A DNA stretch of 7,556 nucleotides from Bacillota bacterium (GTDB lineage: Bacteria; Bacillota; Bacilli; Alicyclobacillales; Alicyclobacillaceae). The DNA lies in contig JAKADF010000152.1 of NCBI GenBank assembly GCA_021820805.1, positions 1 through 7,556 of the forward strand. Direction: 5' to 3'. The notes under the pieces are model-generated. The model had not been told where the DNA came from. It saw nothing but the letters and a program-made list of their open reading frames with translations, and did not search any database. Every line of letters begins with the position of its first letter. Within the stretch, counting starts at the first letter, position 1. Below are positions 1 to 7,556 of the stretch, one piece after another. Made by a program: the position numbers and the translations under genes.

Positions 1-10
1 AGCAAAGAAT

Positions 11-52
11 AAAAACAGCGTGCTAATTCATAACGCATTAGCACGCTGTTTT
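11..52 (-). terminator. Rho-independent terminator after pyrG
   Basis: A perfect 16-bp inverted repeat (12-27 pairing with 37-52, loop 28-36) has a GC-rich core CAGCGTGC/GCACGCTG. Read on the minus strand it ends in a T5 run (15-11), the form of an intrinsic terminator about 45 bases past the pyrG stop. The flanking A and T runs make it symmetric, so it may also stop transcription arriving on the plus strand from a convergent gene outside the window. Confidence 0.92.
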
Positions 53-94
53 CGAATTATGACAGATTTATCATTGACACAATACATTAGTTCA

Positions 95-1719
<1,625 letters not shown>

Positions 1720-1745
1720 AAATCTTTCCATACCCGTTAACACAC

Positions 1746-1777
1746 AAAAACAGCGTTCTGGTCTAGAGCCAGAACGC
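1746..1777 (-). terminator. Intrinsic terminator or attenuator between rpoE and pyrG
   Basis: A perfect 9-bp stem, GCGTTCTGG with CCAGAACGC (1777-1769 and 1761-1753 on the minus strand), has a 7-base loop and is followed, after one more base pair of sequence, by TGTTTTTGTG. It lies 50 bases past the rpoE stop and about 40 before the pyrG start codon. It may simply end the rpoE transcript. In Bacillus subtilis a terminator in this same position controls pyrG according to CTP level, by G residues added at the transcript start. The 5'-GGGC start known for that mechanism is not visible here, so attenuation is an inference only. Confidence 0.75.
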
Positions 1778-1782
1778 ACATA

Positions 1783-1812
1783 CTAATATCCACGTGCATG
1801 AACATGATGCAA
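1783..1812 (-). promoter_or_regulatory. Possible weak promoter for pyrG
   Basis: On the minus strand TTGCAT (1812-1807) is followed after 18 bases by TATTAG (1788-1783). These match the sigma-A -35 and -10 consensus at 3/6 and 4/6 positions. Transcription would begin around 1776, right at the foot of the terminator hairpin, which is the layout expected of an attenuated pyrG leader. The match is poor, and read-through from rpoE is an alternative source of pyrG mRNA. Confidence 0.3.
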
Positions 1813-1827
1813 TATACGACTTTTGAG

Positions 1828-2394
1828 TTAGTTGTCTTCCTCTTCCTCATCTTCGTCGTCTTCCTCGGCCAAAGGTTCTTCTTCAAACTCTGCATCTAAA
1901 TCCTCTTCTTCAGATAACTCTTCTTCCTCGGCCTCTTCATCTGCTGCATCAACGTCTTCCGCATCATCTTCCACTTCTGCCTCTTCCTCAGCATCGAAAA
2001 GCGAATCAGATTCGTCGATATCTTCCTCGACACTGATATCATCAAACTCTTCATCATCTTCGTCGTCATCGCTAAATGCGTCACCAGAAGAACGACGAAC
2101 AAATTTTTTGCTGGACATTGAACGATCTGGCGTTTTATCAACTGGATACCACCGGCTAAGGCCCCAAACGTTTTGGCCAATGCAAATGAATCGTCCGTCA
2201 ACATTGATTTCTGTGTAAAGCCGCGCGATGACTTCATTTACTTGGTCATCTGTCATCTCACGGAGTTCCTGAATTTGCTTCATCAATTCTCGAAAATAAA
2301 TTGGCTCTTTTTTCGCCTTGAAAATCTCAAAAGCTAGTTCCACAAGCGGCATCTGCCCTACTTCGTCTTTCGATTTGGACAGCGCAATCGTCAT
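1828..2394 (-). CDS. rpoE: DNA-directed RNA polymerase delta subunit
   Basis: Delta is a small acidic subunit of Gram-positive RNA polymerase. It improves transcription specificity and core recycling and helps regulation by the initiating nucleotide. The 188-residue product has an N-terminal HARE-HTH winged-helix domain, about residues 14-84, ending in GQNVWGLSRWYPV. A short basic stretch follows (KKFVRR, 96-101), then a low-complexity Asp/Glu tail from about 109 to 188, presumed disordered. In B. subtilis a lysine tract before the acidic tail is functional; the basic stretch here is shorter. The frame is open upstream to a TTG at 2478, but the ATG at 2394 is chosen because GAGGAGGAG lies six bases before it and family members begin at this point. 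The product is slightly longer than the 173-residue B. subtilis protein because of the tail. pyrG lies next downstream. Confidence 0.95.
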   Translation of the reverse strand: MTIALSKSKDEVGQMPLVELAFEIFKAKKEPIYFRELMKQIQELREMTDDQVNEVIARLYTEINVDGRFICIGQNVWGLSRWYPVDKTPDRSMSSKKFVRRSSGDAFSDDDEDDEEFDDISVEEDIDESDSLFDAEEEAEVEDDAEDVDAADEEAEEEELSEEEDLDAEFEEEPLAEEDDEDEEEEDN

Positions 2395-2400
2395 GCATGA

Positions 2401-2409
2401 CTCCTCCTC
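2401..2409 (-). promoter_or_regulatory. Ribosome binding site deciding the rpoE start
   Basis: GAGGAGGAG on the minus strand, six bases before the ATG at 2394. It falls inside the open frame that extends upstream to 2478, so it argues against the longer start. A second ATG four bases earlier (2398) is in another frame. Confidence 0.88.
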
Positions 2410-2486
2410 AAAACAAGCACGCGAGATTTCTCCAGTATAAGCACCGAATTCTTCTCTTATTCCTGACCTACTTAACAAATATAACG

Positions 2487-2495
2487 ATTATAGCA
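2487..2495 (-). promoter_or_regulatory. Extended -10 promoter for rpoE
   Basis: The minus strand reads TGCTATAAT (2495-2487), a perfect extended -10 with the full consensus hexamer TATAAT. The best -35 at 17-base spacing is GTGAAT, only 3/6, which an extended -10 can compensate for. It starts only 17 bases past the meaB stop. Predicted initiation near 2480 gives an rpoE leader of about 85 bases. It lets rpoE-pyrG be expressed apart from the catabolic operon. Confidence 0.7.
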
Positions 2496-2511
2496 CAATC
2501 TAGTCAGGCAT

Positions 2512-3459
2512 TCACACAAGAATCCATGGCATTTTTTTGAGAAGATGAGTTGCACTTTGGTAAGGATCGAATACAGAACTTTGTTCTAAAACAGTCCTTA
2601 CGTACTCATCTGTGTGAGCCATGTTCGTGACGTATCGATGAAACTTATCTTCGACAATACGAATCGTATCTGCTAAGTGGCGCTCTTGCAAACGAGCTCT
2701 TCGATAGCCAGAAGCCTTCAAATGTACAAGATGTTCATCAGCTGCAGCCCACAAACCGTCAATGCCCACACCTGCTTCTGCACTCGTTCGTATTATCTTT
2801 GGCTTCCAATCTTCTCTGTATGCTGTTTTATCTCGAATCATTAGTTGCAATTGACGAACAAGCGTATCACTGCCGGGGATTTCATTTTTATTGACAACAA
2901 AAATATCTGCAATTTCCATGATACCGGCTTTTGCTGTTTGAACTTGATCTCCTGAGCCTGGTGTAAGCACAAGCAAATTCGTATCGGCTACCGTTAAAAC
3001 GTCAAGTTCAGACTGACCAACTCCAACAGTTTCAAGCAAAATCACATCACAGCCAAATGCTTCGAGTGCATACAGCATTTCTCTGGTCGCCTTTGATAAT
3101 CCACCTAAATTGCCCCTGCTGCCGACACTGCGAATATAGACGCCTGTGTCACCGCTATGCTGAGACATCCTTACTCTGTCTCCAAGCAGGGCACCGCCTG
3201 TAAACGGGCTAGATGGGTCTACTGCAAGCACCCCAATTGTTTTTCCTTTTTGGCGCAGGAGTTTTATGACTTGATCGACGAGCGTGCTTTTTCCTGCCCC
3301 AGGCGATCCGGTGAAACCAACGATATGTGCAGCCCCTGCATATGGATACAAATCTTTAAGCAGTGCTTCCTTATCGGGTTCATCGTTTTCAATAATCGTC
3401 AGCGCACGGGCAACCGCTCGTCTGTCTCCTTTAATAATCCGCTTCGAAAGTGCGTGCAA
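2512..3459 (-). CDS. meaB: MeaB/ArgK-family G-protein, acyl-CoA mutase chaperone
   Basis: GTPase that protects adenosylcobalamin-dependent acyl-CoA mutases such as methylmalonyl-CoA mutase and gates cofactor loading. Counted from the upstream TTG at 3471 (319 residues), it has Walker A GSPGAGKST (55-63), the DPSSPFTGGALLGDRVRM switch region (85-102), ETVGVGQSE (147-155) and the base-recognition motif NKNE (194-197), where NKAD is usual. A C-terminal helical dimerisation region follows. Two TTG starts are possible. The one at 3471 sits only one or two bases from GAAAGG. The one at 3459 gives an N-terminus HALSKRIIKGD that matches the usual HPLVERILAGD type and is preferred, though its spacing of about 12 bases is long. 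It lies just after the acyl-CoA dehydrogenase genes and is probably co-transcribed. No mutase gene is in the window. Family assignment is secure; its partner is inferred. Confidence 0.9.
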   Translation of the reverse strand: MHALSKRIIKGDRRAVARALTIIENDEPDKEALLKDLYPYAGAAHIVGFTGSPGAGKSTLVDQVIKLLRQKGKTIGVLAVDPSSPFTGGALLGDRVRMSQHSGDTGVYIRSVGSRGNLGGLSKATREMLYALEAFGCDVILLETVGVGQSELDVLTVADTNLLVLTPGSGDQVQTAKAGIMEIADIFVVNKNEIPGSDTLVRQLQLMIRDKTAYREDWKPKIIRTSAEAGVGIDGLWAAADEHLVHLKASGYRRARLQERHLADTIRIVEDKFHRYVTNMAHTDEYVRTVLEQSSVFDPYQSATHLLKKMPWILV

Positions 3460-3496
3460 TAGAGGCCACAACCTTTCGTATATTAGACCAAGATGG

Positions 3497-4642
3497 TCAT
3501 TTCTTCAAGACGGAACGAGCAATAACCATTCTTTGGATCTCGTTCGTACCCTCGTAAATCTGCGTAATTTTTGCATCCCGCATCATCCGTTCTACGGGGA
3601 AATCACGAATAAATCCATATCCGCCGTGAATCTGGACAGCTTCCGTTGCAACCCACATCGCGGTGTCTGATGCAAAAACCTTACTCATTGCAGACGCCTG
3701 TCCATACGGCAACCCCTTACTTTCTAACCATGCTGCTTGGTAAGTGAGAAGTCTTGCCGCTTCGATTTTAGTCGCCATATCTGCAAGTTTAAACTGAATT
3801 GACTGTAAATCTGCAATCGGTTTGCCAAACTGTACGCGTCCTTTTGCATATTCTTTCGCTTGTTCATATGCACCTTGCGCAATGCCTAAAGCTTGTGCAG
3901 CAATCCCGTTGCGGCCACCGTCGAGCGTCATCATCGCAATCTTGAATCCTTGCCCTTCTTCACCAAGCATATTCTCCGCCGGAATTCGGCAATTGTCGAA
4001 TATTAATTCAGCTGTTGTCGACGAACGGATCCCCATCTTCTTCTCATGCTTACCAATTGAAAATCCCGGAGTACCTTTTTCGACAATAAACGCTGTAATC
4101 CCGCCGCGTGTCCGTTTTTCAGAATCGGTCAACGCAAATACAACATAAACATGCGCCGGACCGCCGTTAGTAATGAAAATCTTAGTGCCATTTAGGACAT
4201 AGCTGTCACCGTCACGCACTGCTGTTGTCCGCATACCGCCTGCATCAGAACCGGAACCTGGTTCGGTGAGTGCATAAGCGCCCATCCATGTTCCTTCAGC
4301 CATCGGTTTCAGATATTTTTGCTTTTGTTCCTCATTGCCAAACTTATAGATTGGCCATCCTGCAAGGCTTGTATGTGCGGATAAAACTACGCCTGTGGAG
4401 GCGCAAACGCGGGATAACTCCTCAACAGCAATGACATAAGCCAAAAAGTCCATCCCTGCTCCGCCGTATTCCTCCGGCCAGGGAATACCTGTTAGTCCAA
4501 GTTCAGCCATTTTATCGAAAATTTTTGGGTCAAATTCCTCTTTCTCATCCCGTTCTGCGGCACCTAGCGCAACTTCACGTTCCGCAAATGTACGAACGAG
4601 GTTCCGCAATTGTTCGTGTTCCTGATCTAGTGTAAAATTCAT
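3497..4642 (-). CDS. Short/branched-chain acyl-CoA dehydrogenase (second of tandem pair)
   Basis: FAD-dependent cytosolic enzyme that oxidises acyl-CoA to trans-2-enoyl-CoA and passes electrons to electron-transfer flavoprotein, the first step of beta-oxidation. The 381 residues match the family. Visible signatures are [10 protein letters not shown] (124-133), the FAD/substrate segment [28 protein letters not shown] in the C-terminal helical domain, and [17 protein letters not shown], with Glu364 as the predicted catalytic base in the position used by butyryl-CoA dehydrogenases. The ATG is preceded by GGGGAGG ten bases upstream. The gene starts 29 bases after the stop of its paralogue, and meaB follows closely. 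B. subtilis also has an acyl-CoA dehydrogenase (acdA) just upstream of rpoE, so this may be the acdA counterpart. Substrate chain length cannot be read from the sequence. Confidence 0.95.
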   Translation of the reverse strand: MNFTLDQEHEQLRNLVRTFAEREVALGAAERDEKEEFDPKIFDKMAELGLTGIPWPEEYGGAGMDFLAYVIAVEELSRVCASTGVVLSAHTSLAGWPIYKFGNEEQKQKYLKPMAEGTWMGAYALTEPGSGSDAGGMRTTAVRDGDSYVLNGTKIFITNGGPAHVYVVFALTDSEKRTRGGITAFIVEKGTPGFSIGKHEKKMGIRSSTTAELIFDNCRIPAENMLGEEGQGFKIAMMTLDGGRNGIAAQALGIAQGAYEQAKEYAKGRVQFGKPIADLQSIQFKLADMATKIEAARLLTYQAAWLESKGLPYGQASAMSKVFASDTAMWVATEAVQIHGGYGFIRDFPVERMMRDAKITQIYEGTNEIQRMVIARSVLKK

Positions 4643-4671
4643 TCTCTATGTTCCTCCCCTGTCAGCAGAAA

Positions 4672-5820
4672 CTACTTTTGTAAGTTCCTTGCGATGACGA
4701 TCCGCTGAATTTGGTTACTGCCTTCATAAATCTGCGTAATTTTTGCGTCTCTCATATAGCGCTCAACATTGTACTCATGCATATATCCATAACCGCCAAG
4801 CAGCTGCACGGCATCTGTTGTGACTTGCATGGCTGTATCAGAAGCAAATACCTTTGCCATCGATGCTTGTTTGCCGCATTCAAGACCCTTTTGTTTACGC
4901 AGTGCCGCATTGTATACGAGCCAATTTGCGGCCTCGATTTTTGTCGCCATATCTGCCAACATAAATTGAATACCTTGGAAATTGAATATCTCCTGCCCAA
5001 ACTGCTTACGCATATGAACATAATCATTCGCAGCATCAAACGCCGCTTTAGCTATACCGAGAGCCTGAGCTGCAATTCCAATGCGGCCTCCGTCTAATAA
5101 TCGCATGGCTATGGTAAAACCGCCGCCTTCCATGCCAAGTAAGTTTTCGGCAGGAACGCGTGCATCCTCAAACAGAAGTTCGCATGTGGATGAGCCATGC
5201 AAGCCCATCTTTTTCTCTTTTTTCCCAATTCTAAAGCCTGGCGTGTCCTTTTCTACTAAGAATGCGGATATGCCGTGGCTGCGTTGGTTTGGGTTTGTCA
5301 CTGCAAAAACGCAATAAACGTCAGCTTCACCCGCATTTGTGATAAAAACTTTATTGCCATTTAAAACATAAAAATCTCCATCTTTCACTGCACGCGTACG
5401 GATAGAACTTGCATCCGAACCGGAGTTCGGTTCTGTCAGTGCAAAAGCAGCGAGCCACTCTCCTGAAGCCAGTTTCGGCAAGTATTTCTGTTTTTGCGCT
5501 TCAGTACCGAAATAGAGGATTGGAAATGTCCCAACAGACGTATGAACTGCTAAAATTACGCCAACAGTGGCTGATGCATACGCAATTTCCTCAATTGCGT
5601 TGATATATGAGATAAAATCAGCACCGACACCGCCCCACTGCTCGGGAATCGGGAGGCCCATTACACCGAGTTTCGCCATTTCTTTCACAATATCGCGCGG
5701 AAACTCATCCGTTGCATCGATTTCTTGAGCACGTTTTGCAACGACTTCCCTTGCGAAACTGCGAATCACGTTTTGTAATTCTATTTGCTCCGCCGTAAAT
5801 TCAAAATCCAAGTTGTCCAT
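4672..5820 (-). CDS. Short/branched-chain acyl-CoA dehydrogenase (first of tandem pair)
   Basis: Same reaction and fold as the neighbour it precedes: flavin oxidation of a saturated acyl-CoA. The product has 382 residues. Motifs in order are ALTEPNSGSD (127-136), [40 protein letters not shown] and [17 protein letters not shown], with Glu366 as the predicted catalytic base. It is complete and intact. The ATG start follows AAGAAGGG only about three bases upstream, a poor site compared with neighbouring genes, so initiation may be weak or coupled to the upstream cistron. The frame of the upstream crotonase, if read through its UGA, ends 53 bases before this start; if stopped at the UGA, the gap is 128 bases. 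Clear homology to the next gene points to an old tandem duplication, perhaps with divided substrate range. Confidence 0.95.
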   Translation of the reverse strand: MDNLDFEFTAEQIELQNVIRSFAREVVAKRAQEIDATDEFPRDIVKEMAKLGVMGLPIPEQWGGVGADFISYINAIEEIAYASATVGVILAVHTSVGTFPILYFGTEAQKQKYLPKLASGEWLAAFALTEPNSGSDASSIRTRAVKDGDFYVLNGNKVFITNAGEADVYCVFAVTNPNQRSHGISAFLVEKDTPGFRIGKKEKKMGLHGSSTCELLFEDARVPAENLLGMEGGGFTIAMRLLDGGRIGIAAQALGIAKAAFDAANDYVHMRKQFGQEIFNFQGIQFMLADMATKIEAANWLVYNAALRKQKGLECGKQASMAKVFASDTAMQVTTDAVQLLGGYGYMHEYNVERYMRDAKITQIYEGSNQIQRIVIARNLQK

Positions 5821-5873
5821 CGTCCCTTCTTACCGAAGAGTAATTTTATGGAGTGTACAAAACGAATTATGGT

Positions 5874-5951
5874 TTACTCGCCCCGAAAGTTTGGCTTACG
5901 CTTTTCTAGGAATGCCGACATTCCTTCTTTTTGGTCCTGTGTAGAAAATCA
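5874..5951 (-). other. In-frame UGA and conserved C-terminal tail of the crotonase
   Basis: The UGA occupies 5951-5949. The tail after it reads FSTQDQKEGMSAFLEKRK and then PNFRGE before TAA. Clostridial Crt proteins have FGECFSTEDQKDAMTAFIEKRK here as I recall the family, so the UGA stands where cysteine is common. One base change from TGT or TGC to TGA explains it. There is no frameshift. Confidence 0.9.
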
Positions 5952-6656
5952 CAGACCGAATAAAGAAGATTCAAAAGCAAGCCCTTTGGACAGGTCTAGT
6001 TCTGTCCCTTCATATACTGCCTGCTTGACCCAAGATAATGCCTTTGGTGCCAAACGGCTAAGTTTCAGTGCCATTTCCATTCCGATTGGTAAAAGTTCAT
6101 CAACTGGAACCACATGAGTGACTAACCCAATCTCAAGCGCCTTCTGCTCATTGATTAACTCTCCTGTCATGAGCAGTTCAAGTGCTCTTCCTCGGCCGAT
6201 AATTCTCGGAAGACGCTGACTTCCGCCAAATCCAGGGATGACTGCGAGCGTAACCTCCGGCTGACCGAATTTAGTTCCTTCAGCAGCAATCCGAATGTCG
6301 CACGCGAGTGCTAGTTCAAGCCCTCCGCCAAGTGAAAAACCCTGGATAAGCGCAATCGTCGGAACAGAGAGCCGTTCAAGATGTGCAAAAGCACGCCCGC
6401 CTATCTTTGAAAACTGTTCTGCTTCCACTGCCGAGAAATCTTTCATCTGTGCAATATCTGCACCTGCAGCAAACGCTCTGCCTTCGCCTCGCAGGACGAT
6501 GACGCGAACATCATGGTTTTGCTCCAAATCGGTCAAATGACCGTCTAGTTCCTCAAGAACGCGTTGATTCAAAGCATTTAATTGTTTCGGACGATTTAAT
6601 GTCAGAATAGCAATTGAATCTTTTACTTCAACGCGAATCAACGATATATCAGACAC
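5874..6656 (-). CDS. Enoyl-CoA hydratase (crotonase), interrupted by an in-frame UGA
   Basis: Crotonase-fold enzyme that hydrates trans-2-enoyl-CoA to 3-hydroxyacyl-CoA, the second beta-oxidation step. The GTG start at 6656 is chosen because AAGGAGG lies seven bases upstream; a TTG at 6683 lies before that site and is unlikely. From the GTG, the N-terminal NRPKQLNALN (21-30), oxyanion-hole segment AAGADI (63-68), LGGGLELALACD (109-120) and GQPEVTLAVIPGFGG are all present, with catalytic Glu114 and Glu134 spaced 20 apart as in rat crotonase. The frame meets TGA at codon 236 (5951-5949), straight after SSLFGL, then continues for 24 codons including DQKEGMSAFLEKRKPNF to TAA at 5876-5874. That tail is typical of the family and gives 260 residues in total. 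If translation stops at the UGA, the product is 235 residues and lacks the C-terminal helix. It could be a pseudogene, a sequence error or a readthrough gene. Confidence 0.88.
5908..5925 (-). other. Small perfect hairpin 23 bases after the crotonase UGA
   Basis: On the minus strand AGGAATG (5925-5919) pairs with CATTCCT (5914-5908) around the loop TCGG. It lies within the coding tail, over codons for EGMSAFL. Its distance from the UGA falls in the range where bacterial selenocysteine insertion hairpins occur, but the loop does not begin with G unless the closing G-C pair opens. The pairing may be chance imposed by the protein sequence. Confidence 0.5.
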
Positions 6657-6663
6657 AGCGAAT

Positions 6664-6670
6664 CCTCCTT
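6664..6670 (-). promoter_or_regulatory. Ribosome binding site deciding the crotonase start
   Basis: AAGGAGG on the minus strand, seven bases before GTG at 6656. A second copy, AGGAGG (6678-6673), lies eight bases upstream of it, so two Shine-Dalgarno sequences sit in tandem in the 27-base gap after the dehydrogenase stop. Confidence 0.88.
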
Positions 6671-6683
6671 CGCCTCCTGGCAA

Positions 6684-7544
6684 TTAATTGTTGTAGGTGT
6701 AAAATCCTCGCCCAGTCTTTTTCCCAAGCCAACCCGCCTTGACATATTTACGAAGCAGCGGGCAAGGACGATATTTCGAATCGCCAAATCCTTCATAAAG
6801 GACCTCCATAATTGCCAGACACGTATCAAGGCCAATAAAATCCGCAAGAGTAAGGGGACCCATTGGATGGTTCATACCTAATTTCATAACCTCGTCAATC
6901 GCTTCTGGTGAGGCAACCCCTTCATATACACAGTAAATCGCCTCATTAATCATCGGCAGCAAGATACGATTTGACACAAAACCTGGAAAATCATTGACTT
7001 CAACTGCAGTTTTGCCCATTGACTCTGCAAGTCCATGCACCGTCTGATAAACTTCATCACTTGTCGCAAGTCCGCGAATAATCTCAACCAGCTTCATAAT
7101 TGGCACTGGATTCATAAAATGCATGCCAATGACTTGTTCTGGACGCTTTGTAACTGCTGCAATTTCCGTGATCGGAAGCGATGATGTATTGCTGGCCAGG
7201 ATTGCATGCGATGGCAAAATATCATCTAGTCTGCGGAAGATATTCAGTTTTATCTCCATATTTTCAGTTGCTGCTTCAATCGCCATATCCGCATCCGATG
7301 CATCTTCCAAATTGGTAGATAACGTAATACGGCTAAGCGTTTCATCTTTCTCTTGCTCGGACAGCTTTCCTTTTTGAACGAATTTTGAAAGGCTGTTCTC
7401 GATATTTTTTAAGCCTTTCTCAGCAAACTCTATACGAATATCATTCAAAATAACTGTCAGGCCGGAAAGAGCTGCAACTTGAGCAATCCCATTTCCCATC
7501 TGACCTGCACCAATAATCATAATTTTTTCGATGTTATATGCCAT
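6684..7544 (-). CDS. hbd: 3-hydroxybutyryl-CoA dehydrogenase (NAD-linked 3-hydroxyacyl-CoA dehydrogenase)
   Basis: Cytosolic enzyme oxidising 3-hydroxyacyl-CoA to 3-ketoacyl-CoA, the third beta-oxidation step, or working in reverse in butyrate-type pathways. The 286 residues match the family. The N-terminal Rossmann domain has GAGQMG (12-17) and Asp35 at the end of strand two, favouring NAD over NADP. Catalytic positions by family spacing are Ser121 in NTSS, His142 in MHFMNPVP, Glu154 in KLVEII and Asn192 in SNR. The C-terminal domain has [18 protein letters not shown] and ends in [14 protein letters not shown]. The ATG start has GGAG eight bases upstream, right at the window edge. The stop lies 27 bases before the crotonase start, so the two are almost surely co-transcribed. 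Its promoter must lie outside the window. Names such as mmgB or paaH are used for relatives. Confidence 0.96.
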   Translation of the reverse strand: MAYNIEKIMIIGAGQMGNGIAQVAALSGLTVILNDIRIEFAEKGLKNIENSLSKFVQKGKLSEQEKDETLSRITLSTNLEDASDADMAIEAATENMEIKLNIFRRLDDILPSHAILASNTSSLPITEIAAVTKRPEQVIGMHFMNPVPIMKLVEIIRGLATSDEVYQTVHGLAESMGKTAVEVNDFPGFVSNRILLPMINEAIYCVYEGVASPEAIDEVMKLGMNHPMGPLTLADFIGLDTCLAIMEVLYEGFGDSKYRPCPLLRKYVKAGWLGKKTGRGFYTYNN

Positions 7545-7556
7545 AAAAATGACTCC

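Noticed and set aside
1832..2218. Plus-strand open frame encoding a serine-rich protein opposite rpoE
   Set aside because: It is the antisense of the Asp/Glu codons of the delta tail (GAN codons read as TCN), with no ribosome binding site and no family resemblance.
2395..2478. 28-codon N-terminal extension of rpoE from a TTG
   Set aside because: The strong ribosome binding site lies inside it, directly ahead of the ATG at 2394, the predicted transcript start is at about its first codon, and delta proteins begin at the ATG.
5821..5873. Possible promoter ahead of the first acyl-CoA dehydrogenase (TAAAAT in an A/T-rich gap)
   Set aside because: No acceptable -35 at 16-18 bases and no extended -10; operon read-through is enough to explain expression.
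6657..6683. Nine-codon extension of the crotonase from a TTG
   Set aside because: It consists of the tandem ribosome binding sites themselves read as Pro-Gly-Gly-Glu-Gly-Gly, so GTG at 6656 is the better start.

Overview
The window is a block of housekeeping and lipid-catabolism genes from a Gram-positive bacterium of the Firmicutes, probably order Bacillales. The main evidence is an RNA polymerase delta subunit gene (rpoE) directly upstream of CTP synthase (pyrG), with acyl-CoA dehydrogenase genes upstream of that pair. This order is familiar from Bacillus-type genomes. Strong AGGAGG-type ribosome binding sites, TTG/GTG starts and moderate base composition fit. The exact genus cannot be fixed from this sequence; an Alicyclobacillus-like lineage is a guess.

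All seven genes lie on the minus strand, so transcription runs from right to left. From the right: 3-hydroxybutyryl-CoA dehydrogenase (7544-6684), enoyl-CoA hydratase/crotonase (6656 to 5949, or 5874 if an in-frame UGA is passed), two acyl-CoA dehydrogenases in tandem (5820-4672 and 4642-3497), a MeaB-type G-protein (about 3459-2512), RpoE delta (2394-1828) and PyrG (1705-95). The first four cover three of the four beta-oxidation steps. The missing thiolase may lie upstream, outside the window. MeaB is the chaperone of B12-dependent acyl-CoA mutases, which links this cluster to branched or odd-chain acyl-CoA breakdown. The five catabolic genes are separated by gaps of about 25-55 bases and look like one operon. 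rpoE has its own likely promoter, an extended -10 overlapping the end of the upstream transcription unit. A terminator-like hairpin lies between rpoE and pyrG, and a strong hairpin terminator follows pyrG.

The most unusual point is in the crotonase gene. A UGA codon interrupts an otherwise intact frame at codon 236, where related crotonases often have cysteine. The frame then continues for 24 well-conserved codons to a TAA, giving exactly the normal family length of 260. A perfect 7-bp hairpin starts 23 bases after the UGA. A recent nonsense mutation or sequencing error is the simplest reading; readthrough or selenocysteine is possible but unproven. Otherwise the region looks ordinary: I see no mobile elements, CRISPR arrays, RNA genes or phage genes.
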